From JBAOHV01 sp963714875 (GTDB lineage Bacteria > Actinomycetota > Acidimicrobiia > Acidimicrobiales > Microtrichaceae), in NCBI GenBank assembly GCA_963714875.1, contig CAVQQI010000012.1, positions 62,001 through 126,000 on the forward strand: a DNA stretch of 64,000 nucleotides, given 5' to 3'. This document shows, one piece after another, positions 7,899 to 15,594 of this stretch; positions within the stretch are counted from its first letter, which is position 1, and each line of letters opens with the position of its first letter. A model generated the notes under the pieces. It was not told the origin of the DNA. It ran no database searches and was given only the letters and a program-made list of their open reading frames with translations. Both the position numbers and the translations under genes were made by a program.

Positions 7899-10323
7899 TC
7901 CCGGCGCACCCGGCGCACCCGACCCGCAGCAACCCTGGGCACGCAGCGGCGGTGTGGTGGTCGACGTCCGGGCCCTGCAGGCCCACGAGCACGCCTCGCG
8001 GGGCATCGGGCGCTACAGCGCCGAGCTGATCCGTGCGGTCGAACAGATCGACCCGGCGGTGGTGCGGGCCTACGTCGCCGATCCGGCGTTCCCCATGCAC
8101 GAACGGCTGCGGGACCTGCTCGACACCGGCAAGGTGATCCGAGCCGACCATCCGAGCCTGGCCGAGGACCCGCCGAGGGTGGTCCACGTCACCAGCCCCT
8201 TCGTCGAGGGGCACGGGTCCGTGCAGATCCTGCCCTCGTGGGCGGCCGCCACCGACACCCGCGTGGTCTCGACGGTCTACGACCTGATCCCCGCCAGGTT
8301 CCCCGAGATCTACCTGAACGATCCGAGCGTCGCGGCGGAGTACCGAGCCCGCCTGCAGTTGCTGCGGTCGTGTGATCGGCTGCTGACGATCTCGGACGCG
8401 ACCGGCGCAGACCTGGTCACCCTGCTGGGTGTTGCCCCGGATCGCGTCGTGACGGTGCACGGCGCAGCCAGTGAGCACTTCGTGCAGCCGACCGGACCTC
8501 CGCCGGAACCGCCGTTCGAGCCGGGACCGGGCAGCGAGGGTTTCGTGCTGTGTCCCACTGGTGCGGAGTGGCGCAAGAACCTGGACCGCATGCTGCAGGC
8601 ATGGGCCCGGGTCGACCGCGCCTCCCGGGTGCGCTGGCCGCTGGTGGTGCAGTGCCACATGGATCCGGCAACACGGGCGCACTGGGAGCATCGCAGCGAG
8701 GAGCTGGGCGTCGCCACCGAGGTGGTGTTCACCGGCGCGGTCGGCGAAGCCGACCTGGTGACCCTGATGCAGTCGGCCCGGCTGGTGGTGTTCCCCTCGC
8801 TGTACGAAGGTCTCGGGTTGCCGGTGCTGGAAGCCCGTCGCTGTGGCGCACCGGTGCTGGTGGGCGACAACTCGTCGCTGCGAGAGCTCGTTGCCGACCC
8901 CGACGCCCGCTTCGACGCGCTCGACGTCGGATCCATCGCCAGCACCGTCGAGCGGTACCTGAACGACGACACCCGACTCGCACGCCTGGCGGCCGCGGCG
9001 GTCGACCCGCGGTACACCTGGGCCGAGGTGGGCCGATCGGTGGTCGAGGTCTACCGCGAGCTGCTGGATGCGCCTGCACGGAACCTGCGGCCCGCCCGTC
9101 GCCCGCGGCTGGCCATCGCGTCGCCGGTGCCGCCCCAGCTCTCGGGGCCCTCGGCCTACATGGCATCGCTGCTCGAACACCTCCCGGAGCACGCCGAGAT
9201 CACGCTGCTGACGTCGATCCCACCGGGCAGCGCACAGGTGCCACCGGGTGTACGTGTCGAGGCGCTGTCCACCCTGGAGCAGATCGAGACCCTGGAGGGC
9301 CCGTTCGACGAGGTCCTCTACGTCCTGGGCAACAGTCCGTTCCACATCGACGAGCTCGCCGCGCTGCGTCGTCGCCCGGGGGCGGTCCTGCTCCATGACG
9401 CCCGGCTGACGCTGCTGTACTCCGAGATGTACCGGGAACGACCCGAGCTGCTGCCCCAGAGCTTCGGTGGCGCGCTGCACCAGATGTATCCGGGTCGCTA
9501 CCCGGCGGCCATGGGGGGAGCGCAGTACCTGCCGATCCACGAGGAGGGACAGTTCGGCGTGCTCATGGTCGCCGAGGTCGCCCGCCTCGCGACGCGGCTC
9601 TTCGTGCACTCCGAGCATGCGGCGGACCTGATCGAGCTCGACTGCGGCCGTCGTCCCGAGGTCATCTTCCAGATTCCGAGCCCGACGATGGCCATCCCGA
9701 CCGTGGCTGCATCGCCGCGATCCGGCCAGGAGGTGCCCGGGTCCGAGCTCCCCGGCGATGAGTTGCCCGCCGGGTCATCTGCGGCGGTGCCGCTGGTCGC
9801 ATCGTTCGGGTTCGTCAGTCCGGCGAAGTGCAGCGAGGTGGTGCTCACCGCGATGGCTCGGGTTCCTTCAGCCGAGCTGGCCCTGGTCGGCCACTCGGGC
9901 GAGGAGTTCCTGGACGCACTGCGGTCCGAGGCGGTGCGCCTGGGCGTGTCGGACCGAGTGACCGTCACCGGCAAGGTCGACGACGAGCAGTACCGCCGTT
10001 GGCTCGACCGGGCGTCGGTCGCGGTGCAGCTGAGATTGCACAGCAACGGCGAATCCTCTGCGTCGGTGGCCGAGACGCTCGCCGCGGGCATCCCGACCGT
10101 CGTCACGAACATCGGCACCTTCGCCGAGTATCCCGACGACGTGGTCGTGAAGGTCCCGCCGGGCATCGAGGAGCGCGAGCTCGCTGCAGTGCTCGCCGAC
10201 CTGCTCGCGGACGCGCCGCGCCGAGCCGCGCTGTCCGCCGCCGGGCGCGCCCACGCGGCGGCGAACAGCTACGCCACGGCGGCTGCCACCATGGTCGCCA
10301 CACTGGTCGGAACAACCCGCTGA
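7891..10323 (+). CDS. Tandem GT4-GT4 glycosyltransferase (810 aa)
   Basis: Two GT-B modules are fused. Module 1 (about 20-395) opens with VVVDVRALQ and RGIGRYSAELI. It carries YDLIPARFPEIYL, the mannosyltransferase-like WRKNLDRMLQAW, and the donor site FPSLYEGLGLPVLEARRCGAPVL. Module 2 (about 405-810) opens with LAIASPVPPQLSGPSAYM, has LHDARLTLLY and HSEHAADLIELDCGR, and ends with VQLRLHSNGESSASVAETLAAGIPTVV. The same two-module design, almost motif for motif, recurs in the gene at 15591, so the two are paralogues. GTG 7891 is preferred: upstream in-frame starts lie inside the preceding gene, and the homologous region begins right after it. Fused GT4 enzymes of this kind are typical polymerising mannosyl- or rhamnosyltransferases for ABC-exported polysaccharides. 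Confidence 0.85.
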   Translation: MGDPGAPGAPDPQQPWARSGGVVVDVRALQAHEHASRGIGRYSAELIRAVEQIDPAVVRAYVADPAFPMHERLRDLLDTGKVIRADHPSLAEDPPRVVHVTSPFVEGHGSVQILPSWAAATDTRVVSTVYDLIPARFPEIYLNDPSVAAEYRARLQLLRSCDRLLTISDATGADLVTLLGVAPDRVVTVHGAASEHFVQPTGPPPEPPFEPGPGSEGFVLCPTGAEWRKNLDRMLQAWARVDRASRVRWPLVVQCHMDPATRAHWEHRSEELGVATEVVFTGAVGEADLVTLMQSARLVVFPSLYEGLGLPVLEARRCGAPVLVGDNSSLRELVADPDARFDALDVGSIASTVERYLNDDTRLARLAAAAVDPRYTWAEVGRSVVEVYRELLDAPARNLRPARRPRLAIASPVPPQLSGPSAYMASLLEHLPEHAEITLLTSIPPGSAQVPPGVRVEALSTLEQIETLEGPFDEVLYVLGNSPFHIDELAALRRRPGAVLLHDARLTLLYSEMYRERPELLPQSFGGALHQMYPGRYPAAMGGAQYLPIHEEGQFGVLMVAEVARLATRLFVHSEHAADLIELDCGRRPEVIFQIPSPTMAIPTVAASPRSGQEVPGSELPGDELPAGSSAAVPLVASFGFVSPAKCSEVVLTAMARVPSAELALVGHSGEEFLDALRSEAVRLGVSDRVTVTGKVDDEQYRRWLDRASVAVQLRLHSNGESSASVAETLAAGIPTVVTNIGTFAEYPDDVVVKVPPGIEERELAAVLADLLADAPRRAALSAAGRAHAAANSYATAAATMVATLVGTTR

Positions 10324-10351
10324 CGCCTTCGGGTCATCGGCCCGCACCTGC

Positions 10352-10357
10352 TAGAAC
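10352..10357 (+). promoter_or_regulatory. -10 box TAGAAC, leaderless-type promoter of rmlA
   Basis: TAGAAC ends 8 bases before the GTG at 10366. It is the first promoter-like element after the GT4 gene and would start the rmlACBD operon. Confidence 0.55.
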
Positions 10358-10365
10358 GGGCCGTC

Positions 10366-11476
10366 GTGAAGGGTCTCATCCTCTCCGGCGGCGCCGGCAC
10401 CCGGCTCCGGCCGATCACCCACACCAGCGCCAAGCAGCTGGTGCCGGTGGCCAACAAGCCGATCCTGTTCTACGGGATCGAGGACATGGTCGCTGCGGGC
10501 ATCACCGACATCGGCATCATCACCGGCGAGACCGGCCCCGAGGTCGCCGAGGCCGTCGGTGACGGGTCCCGGTTCGGCGCGCGGGTCACCTACATCGCCC
10601 AGGACGCAGCCACTCGGGCTGGCACACTGCGTGCTGATCGCCCGTGACTTCCTCGGCGACGACGACTTCGTGATGTACCTGGGCGACAACATGTTGCAGC
10701 AGGGGTTGAGCGACTTCGTCGCCGCGTTCGAGCACGACAAGGCCGCGGCCGCCACCCCGACGCTGGACGGCGAGGTGGAGCCGCCTGCGGCCCAGATCCT
10801 GCTGTGCCCGGTGCCGGATCCGCACCGGTTCGGCGTCGCCGCGATCGACGAGGACGGTCACGTGGTGCAGCTCGTCGAGAAGCCCGAGGACCCGCCGTCG
10901 GACCTGGCGCTCGTCGGGGTCTACCTGTTCACCCCGGCGATCCACGAGGCGGTCGCCGCGATCGAACCGTCGCCGCGGGGCGAGCTGGAGATCACCGACG
11001 CCATCCAGTGGCTGATCGACCACGGTCACCGTGTCCGCCACGACATGCTCGAGCGGATGGTGGCTCGACACCGGCAAGAAGGACCCGCTGCTCGAGTCGA
11101 ACCGTCGGGTGCTCGAGACCCTGGAGCCCCGCATCGACGGCGACGGTCGACGAGGACTCGACGATCGACGGGCAGGGTGGTCGTCGAGGAGGGCGCGGAG
11201 ATCATCGCCTCACACATCCGGGGCCCGGCGATCATCGGGGCGGGGACCCGGATCGAACGTACCTACGTCGGGCCCTTCACCGCGATCGCCGCAGGCTGCG
11301 AGGTCACCGACTCCGAGGTCGAGCACTCCGTGGTGCTCGAGCGGGCCGAGATCGACGGTGTCCCCCGTCTCACCGACTCGCTGATCGGTCGCGACACCAG
11401 GGTCCACCGCAGCGGTCGCCGGCCCTCGTCCACCCGCCTGATGATCGGCGACGACTGCACGATCGACCTCGAGTAG
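10366..11476 (+). CDS. rmlA: Glucose-1-phosphate thymidylyltransferase, long form (frameshifted)
   Basis: It makes dTDP-glucose from dTTP and glucose-1-phosphate, the first step to dTDP-L-rhamnose. The N-terminus has the pyrophosphorylase signature LSGGAGTRLRPITHTSAKQL and PVANKPILFY. Next come YLGDNMLQQGL, VQLVEKPEDPPSD and GWWLDTGKKDPLLESNR, and a left-handed beta-helix tail (RVVVEEGAEI, SHIRGPAIIGAGTRI, SEVEHSVVLE) that marks the long, about 355-residue class. The frame is broken four times by single extra bases at about 10609, 11053, 11142 and 11170-11172. Removing them gives 368 residues with every motif in frame. No other change is needed, so a sequencing or assembly error is likelier than a dead gene. 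The GTG start follows a TAGAAC box by 8 bases. Confidence 0.88.
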
Positions 11477-11488
11477 CCACCGACCCTC

Positions 11489-11507
11489 GACCTCCCCGGT
11501 GGAGGTC
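11489..11507. other. Perfect 7-bp inverted repeat between rmlA and rmlC
   Basis: GACCTCC and GGAGGTC flank a 5-base loop, 12 bases after the rmlA stop and 58 bases before the rmlC start. No T-run follows, so it is not a classical terminator. It may be a processing or attenuation hairpin. Confidence 0.4.
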
Positions 11508-11564
11508 ACCTTCGTCCCGGCCGTCCACCGTCGGGTCGATCCGACAGCCCAGGAGCTCCGCCAC

Positions 11565-12134
11565 ATGGCAACCGTCACTCCGTCCGAGCAGATCGACGGC
11601 GTCCACATCGTCACGCCCGACCGTCCACGGCGACGAGCGCGGGTACTTCGTGGAGACCTACCGGCGCGAGTGGATCCCCGGCGGGCGGGAGATGATCCAG
11701 GGCAACCGGGGCGACCGGGTGGCCGGCTGCCTGGTCGGGCTGCACTACCACCTGCACCAGGCCGACTACTGGTACGTGCCCATCGGTCACGCCCGGGTGG
11801 TGCTGCACGACCTGCGCCGGGCGGGCCGACCGACGGCGCCACCCAGATCGCTCGACCTGGGCGAGGTCGACGGCGGGCCGAACAACCACCTGGGGGTGTA
11901 CATCCCACCGGGCGTCGCCCACGGGTTCGCATCGCTCACGCGACATGACCATCACCTACCTGGTGGACGGCTACTACAACCCCGCCGACGAGCTCGGCGT
12001 GGCCTGGGACGATCCGGCGATCGACGCCGACTGGGGCCTGGCCGAGCCGATCCTGTCGGACCGCGACCAGGCCAACCCGCGCCGCGATCGAGCTCGACCC
12101 GCAGTGGCAGCCGCACGCAGCCCTGCGGACCTGA
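11565..12134 (+). CDS. rmlC: dTDP-4-dehydrorhamnose 3,5-epimerase (frameshifted)
   Basis: A cupin epimerase acting on dTDP-4-keto-6-deoxyglucose, the third enzyme of dTDP-L-rhamnose synthesis. In-frame fragments give TVHGDERGYFVETYRREW, GLHYHLHQADYWYVPIGHA with the catalytic His, and GVYIPPGVAHGFASLT. DMTITYLVDGYYNPADELGV and a tail IELDPQWQPHAALRT ending at TGA 12132-12134 complete it. The ATG at 11565 has AGGAG 9 bases upstream. Frame changes occur at 11619, in a cluster near 11826-11852, at 11941 and at about 12080. Six removed bases give 187 residues, a normal length. The middle cluster is the least certain: one reading gives RGGPTDGATQSLDLG, the other RAGRPTAPPRSLDLG. RmlB follows after 16 bases. 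Confidence 0.85.
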
Positions 12135-12150
12135 GGCTCGAGGAGCACAC

Positions 12151-13121
12151 ATGCGACTGTTCGTGACCGGCGGCGCCGGCTTCATCGGCTCCAACTACGT
12201 CCGCCACGTGCTGGCGACCTCCGACGACGAGGTGACCGTGTTCGACGCACTCACCTACGCCGGCAACCGCGCGAACCTCGCGGACGTCGAGGACGACCCG
12301 CGGTTCCGCTTCGTGCACGGCGACATCTGCGACCGCGAGCGCGGTCGCCGACGCGCTGCCGGGCCACGACGCGGTGGTGCACTTCGCGGCCGAGAGCCAC
12401 GTCGACCGGTCGCTGCTCGACCCCGACGTGTTCGTGCGCACCAACTGCTCGGGCACCAACGTCATGTGCGACCTGGCGGTGCAGCACGGCGTCGAGCGGT
12501 TCCTGCACATCTCCACCGACGAGGTCTACGGGTCGATCGAGCAGGGGTCGTTCGTCGAGACCGACACGCTGTCGCCCCGGTCGCCCTACTCGGCGGCCAA
12601 GGCGGGCTCGGACCTGATCGCGCTGGCGTACCACGAGACCCACGGACTGCCGGTGGTGGTGACCCGCTCCTCCAACCAGTTCGGCCCCTACCAGTTCCCC
12701 GAGAAGCTGATCCCGTTCTTCGTGACGACCCTGCTCGACGGCGGCCGGGTGCCGCTCTACGGCGACGGGCTGAACATCCGCGACTGGTTGTTCGTGCGCG
12801 ACAACTGCGAGGGGGTCGACCGGGTCCTGCGGCACGGCGTCACCGGCGAGATCTACAACATCGGTGCCGGCAACGAGCTGACCAACCGCGAGATCACCGA
12901 TCGACTGTTGGCCATCCTGGGCAAGGACGAGAGCAGCGTCGACTACGTCGAGGACCGCCTCGGGCCACGACCGTCGGTACTCGATCGCCACCGACAAGGT
13001 CGCCGCGCTGGGCTGGCGGGCCGGCAGCGGGTTCGACGAGGCGCTCGAGGAGACGGTGCGGTTCTACGTGGAGCACCGTGACTGGTGGGAGCCGCTGCGG
13101 GCCAGGGTGCGCAACCGATGA
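12151..13121 (+). CDS. rmlB: dTDP-glucose 4,6-dehydratase (frameshifted)
   Basis: An NAD-dependent SDR-extended enzyme converting dTDP-glucose to dTDP-4-keto-6-deoxyglucose. It starts with the Rossmann motif VTGGAGFIGSNYVRHVL, then FDALTYAGNRANL. The body has HFAAESHVDRSL, HISTDEVYGSI, the catalytic PYSAAKAGSDL with its Tyr-Lys pair, RSSNQFGPYQFPEKLIP and GDGLNIRDWLFVRDNCEG. AGGAG lies 5 bases before the ATG. Single extra bases at 12340 (after DICDRE) and about 12965 (after DRLG) break the frame; removing both gives 322 residues, the family norm, ending RARVRNR. Confidence 0.9.
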
Positions 13122-13143
13122 GCCGGCGAGGCGGTCAGCGACG

Positions 13144-13995
13144 ATGAGGATCATGGTCACCGGCTCCAACGGTCAGCTCGGCACCGAGCTGATGGCGCTG
13201 CTCGGCGCGGCTGCGCACCACGAGCTGCTGGGTCTGGATCTGCCGGACCACGATCTGACCGATCGCGACGTCGTGCTCGGCGCCATCACGGGGTGGCGCC
13301 CCGAGGTGGTGATCCACGGGGCGGCGATGACGGCGGTGGACCGCTGCGAGACCGAACCCGAACTGGCCTACCTGGTCAACTGCCTGGCCACCCGGTTCGT
13401 CGCCGACGGTGCCCGACGGGTCGGCGCCCATGTCGTGTACGTCTCGACCGACTACGTCTTCGACGGCACCAAGGCCGAGCCGTACGTGGAGTGGGACCGC
13501 CCCAACCCGCAGTCGGTCTACGGGCGCACGAAGCTGGGCGGCGAGTCCGAGATCGACCCTGGCTGGACGATCGCCCGCACGTCGTGGGTGTGCGGCGAGC
13601 ACGGGCAGAACATGGTCAAGACGTTGCTGCGGCTGGCCGCGGGCGACGGTGAGGTCAGCTTCGTCGACGATCAGCGTCGGCCACCCGACGCTTCGCTGCG
13701 GATCTGGCCGTGATGGTGGCGAAGCTGGCCGTCGAACGGGTGCCCGGGGTGTTCCACACGACCAACCAGGGCGCGGTCAGCTGGTTCGAGTTCGCTCGAG
13801 AGGTCTTCGCTGCCGGCCGGGGCTGATCCCGCCCGGGTACTGCCCATCTCGACCGCCGAGCTGGACCCGCCTCGCCCGGCGCCCCGGCCGGCCAACTCGG
13901 TGCTGGACGACCTGGCCTGGCGGGGCCACGGGTTCACCCGCAGCCGTGACTTCCGCGAGCCGCTGAGCGAGTTGGTGCGGGCTCTGACGTCCTGA
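13144..13995 (+). CDS. rmlD: dTDP-4-dehydrorhamnose reductase (frameshifted)
   Basis: It carries out the last step to dTDP-L-rhamnose, NAD(P)H-dependent reduction of the 4-keto group. Motifs are VTGSNGQLGTELM, HGAAMTAVDRCE, YVSTDYVFDGTKAEPY, the catalytic SVYGRTKLGGE, ARTSWVCGEHGQNMVKTLL and FHTTNQGAVSWFEFAREVF. Extra bases at 13678, 13691 and about 13815 break the frame; their removal restores DDQRGHPTFAADLAVMVAKL and EVFAAAGADPARVLPI and gives 282 residues. A second ATG at 13153 is possible. The gene ends the operon and is followed by a pair of palindromic repeats before a convergent gene. Confidence 0.88.
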
Positions 13996-14038
13996 CGTCG
14001 GCCTGACGGACTCACCCTGACCGTCCGCCTCGCCGTTC

Positions 14039-14148
14039 AGCTGTGTCGCGGAACGCGCCGAAACCGACGCGATCGGCAGCACAGTTGGTCGTGGCGATGG
14101 AACTGTGTCGCGGAACGCGCCGAAACCGACGCGATCGGCAGCACAGTT
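14039..14148. repeat. Tandem pair of 48-bp palindromic repeats (copies C and D)
   Basis: Two 48-bp units (14039-14086 and 14101-14148) are separated by 14 bases, a 62-base period. Each runs from CTGTGTCGCGGAACGCGCCG to GCAGCACAGTT, with the two arms nearly complementary (about 15 of 19 positions for copy D). The units are almost identical to each other. They lie between rmlD and a convergent gene. A second pair with the same unit length and period is at 40085-40194. Confidence 0.85.
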
Positions 14149-14167
14149 GGTCGTGGCGGGACCGCGG

Positions 14168-14464
14168 TCAGGGCCGGGCCAGCGCCTTCGCCCTGGTGAT
14201 GGCAGTGCTGACGAAGCGGTTGCCGGTCAGCTTCCCGGTCCAGCGCGCCCAGCGAGTCTGCGCGGCGAGGGCGTCGCGGAGCTGGCACGCCAGCACCTCG
14301 AGCTCTCTGTTCTCGATGCGCAACGCAGCGGTCTCGGCCTCGGCGGCGATCGTCGCATCCCGTGCGGTCCAGAGGTCCGCTGTGAGCTGCGAGAGCTCGG
14401 TCCTGAGCTGGCGTACCTGGTCGGCGAGCTGCTCGGCGTCGGGTCCGGGGGTCTGGTCGGCCAT
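14168..14464 (-). CDS. Small coiled-coil protein (98 aa)
   Basis: No known family. Residues 8-66 form a long predicted coiled coil rich in Leu at heptad positions (AEQLADQVRQLRTELSQL, then AALRIENRELEVLACQL). The last 30 residues are basic (TRWARWTGKLTGNRFVST). It starts at ATG with a TACCGT box 8 bases upstream, divergent from the methyltransferase gene. It is the third short coiled-coil gene next to a glycosyltransferase unit in the first 15 kb (others at 4873 and 7539). Its role is unknown; an adaptor or ruler function is inference. Confidence 0.7.
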   Translation of the reverse strand: MADQTPGPDAEQLADQVRQLRTELSQLTADLWTARDATIAAEAETAALRIENRELEVLACQLRDALAAQTRWARWTGKLTGNRFVSTAITRAKALARP

Positions 14465-14472
14465 CGGTGGTC

Positions 14473-14520
14473 ACGGTAGCGGACCCGCTGGTGAAGCCGG
14501 CGCAGGGGCAGTGGTACCGT
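14473..14520. promoter_or_regulatory. Divergent promoters for 14464 (-) and 14554 (+)
   Basis: Minus strand: TACCGT at 14478-14473, 8 bases from the ATG at 14464. Plus strand: TACCGT at 14515-14520, followed by a short leader with AGGAG at 14545-14549 before the start codon. Confidence 0.5.
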
Positions 14521-14553
14521 CCGTCGGCCGTAGGGAGCCGACCCAGGAGCATG

Positions 14554-15594
14554 ATGAGGCAGAAGTTGCAGTCGCTGGCGCGCAGGGCCACCGAACCCGT
14601 GGTCCGTCGGCTGTCGGACCGGGTCTTCGGCATCGAGCAGCGCATGGACGTGCTCGAGCGCTCCGTGTCCGAGGTGGCCAGCCAGCAGCTGCGGCTCCAG
14701 GAGCTGAGTGAGGCCTACCTGTCGCGGCATGGCACGACCGAGACCCTGCTGGGTCGCTCGCTCTCGGCACAGCAGCTGGCGCTGGACTCGATCGAGCTGC
14801 GCCAGTCAGCGATCCTCGAGGCGTTGACGGACCTGCCGTCCAGCATCGATCTCCCCAGCCTCGGCACTGCAGATCTGGAGATGGCCCAGCTGGATGCGCC
14901 GGCTGCGGACTTCCTGAACCGGGCCACCGGGTGGCGCGGCTTCGCCTCACGCGCAGGGGTCTACGTCAACGATGCGATCAACTATGCGTACGAGCCCGGA
15001 GCGGTCAGGGTGCTCAACATCAACGAGCGCATCGCCGAGCTGCCGTTCGTGTTCGCCGAAGCCGGCAAGGTCCGTCCACCCGCCCGAGTCCTGGACGTCG
15101 GCTGCAGCGAGAGCCCGGTCAGCCTGGGTCTCGCGACGCTGGGATACGACGTCACCGCCGTGGATCCTCGGGGATACGCGTTCGAGCATCCGCGGATCTC
15201 GGTCGCCGCCGTGCCGGCCCAGGACCTCGTCGCCGACGATGGTTTCGATCTGGTGGTCATGTTGTCGACGATCGAGCACATCGGGCTGGGTCACTACTTC
15301 GATGCGGCGGACGACCGGGGCGACTTCGCCGTGATGGAGCACATCGGCGGGCTCGTTCGACCCGAGGCCCGCCTGGTGCTGACCACGCCGTTCGGTCCTG
15401 CGGCGCAGGACGAGCTGCAGCGCACCTACGACGAGGCCAGGTTGCAGACGCTGCTCGACGGTTGGACCCCCGAGGTCGTGCACATCCTCGAGCGTGTGTC
15501 GGACACCGAGTGGAAGGTCGTCGGCGACTCGATCGAGGTGCCGGACGGCGACGCGTTCCGGGTGGCGATGGTGTCGGCGGTCCGGGCTCGATGA
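14554..15594 (+). CDS. Class I SAM-dependent methyltransferase with N-terminal coiled coil
   Basis: The first 100 residues are helical and heptad-like (RVFGIEQRMDVLERSVSEV, LRLQELSEAYL, SLSAQQLALDSIELRQSA). A Rossmann methyltransferase follows, with VLDVGCSESPVSLGLATLGYDVTAVD (motif I), FDLVVMLSTIEHIG (motif IV) and GGLVRPEARLVLTTPFG. It should methylate a glycan or glycolipid on the cytoplasmic side. ATG 14554 is 4 bases from AGGAG; ATG 14551 is an in-frame alternative. Its stop overlaps the ATG of the two-domain GT4 gene (ATGA), so the two are made together. In E. coli O8/O9 systems a chain-terminating methyltransferase (WbdD) uses a coiled coil to set chain length and binds the GT4 polymerase. 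Here the coiled coil precedes the catalytic domain. The functional parallel is inference. Confidence 0.83.
   Translation: MRQKLQSLARRATEPVVRRLSDRVFGIEQRMDVLERSVSEVASQQLRLQELSEAYLSRHGTTETLLGRSLSAQQLALDSIELRQSAILEALTDLPSSIDLPSLGTADLEMAQLDAPAADFLNRATGWRGFASRAGVYVNDAINYAYEPGAVRVLNINERIAELPFVFAEAGKVRPPARVLDVGCSESPVSLGLATLGYDVTAVDPRGYAFEHPRISVAAVPAQDLVADDGFDLVVMLSTIEHIGLGHYFDAADDRGDFAVMEHIGGLVRPEARLVLTTPFGPAAQDELQRTYDEARLQTLLDGWTPEVVHILERVSDTEWKVVGDSIEVPDGDAFRVAMVSAVRAR

Noticed and set aside
10804..13713. A single 969-residue open frame across the rmlA-rmlD region
   Set aside because: It only strings together in-frame pieces of rmlC, rmlB and rmlD with out-of-frame Arg-rich stretches. The four separate genes are recovered after removing single extra bases.
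10609..13815. Programmed +1 frameshifting in the rml genes
   Set aside because: A dozen or more sites without shared slippery sequence or stop-codon context cannot be programmed; insertion errors explain them more simply.
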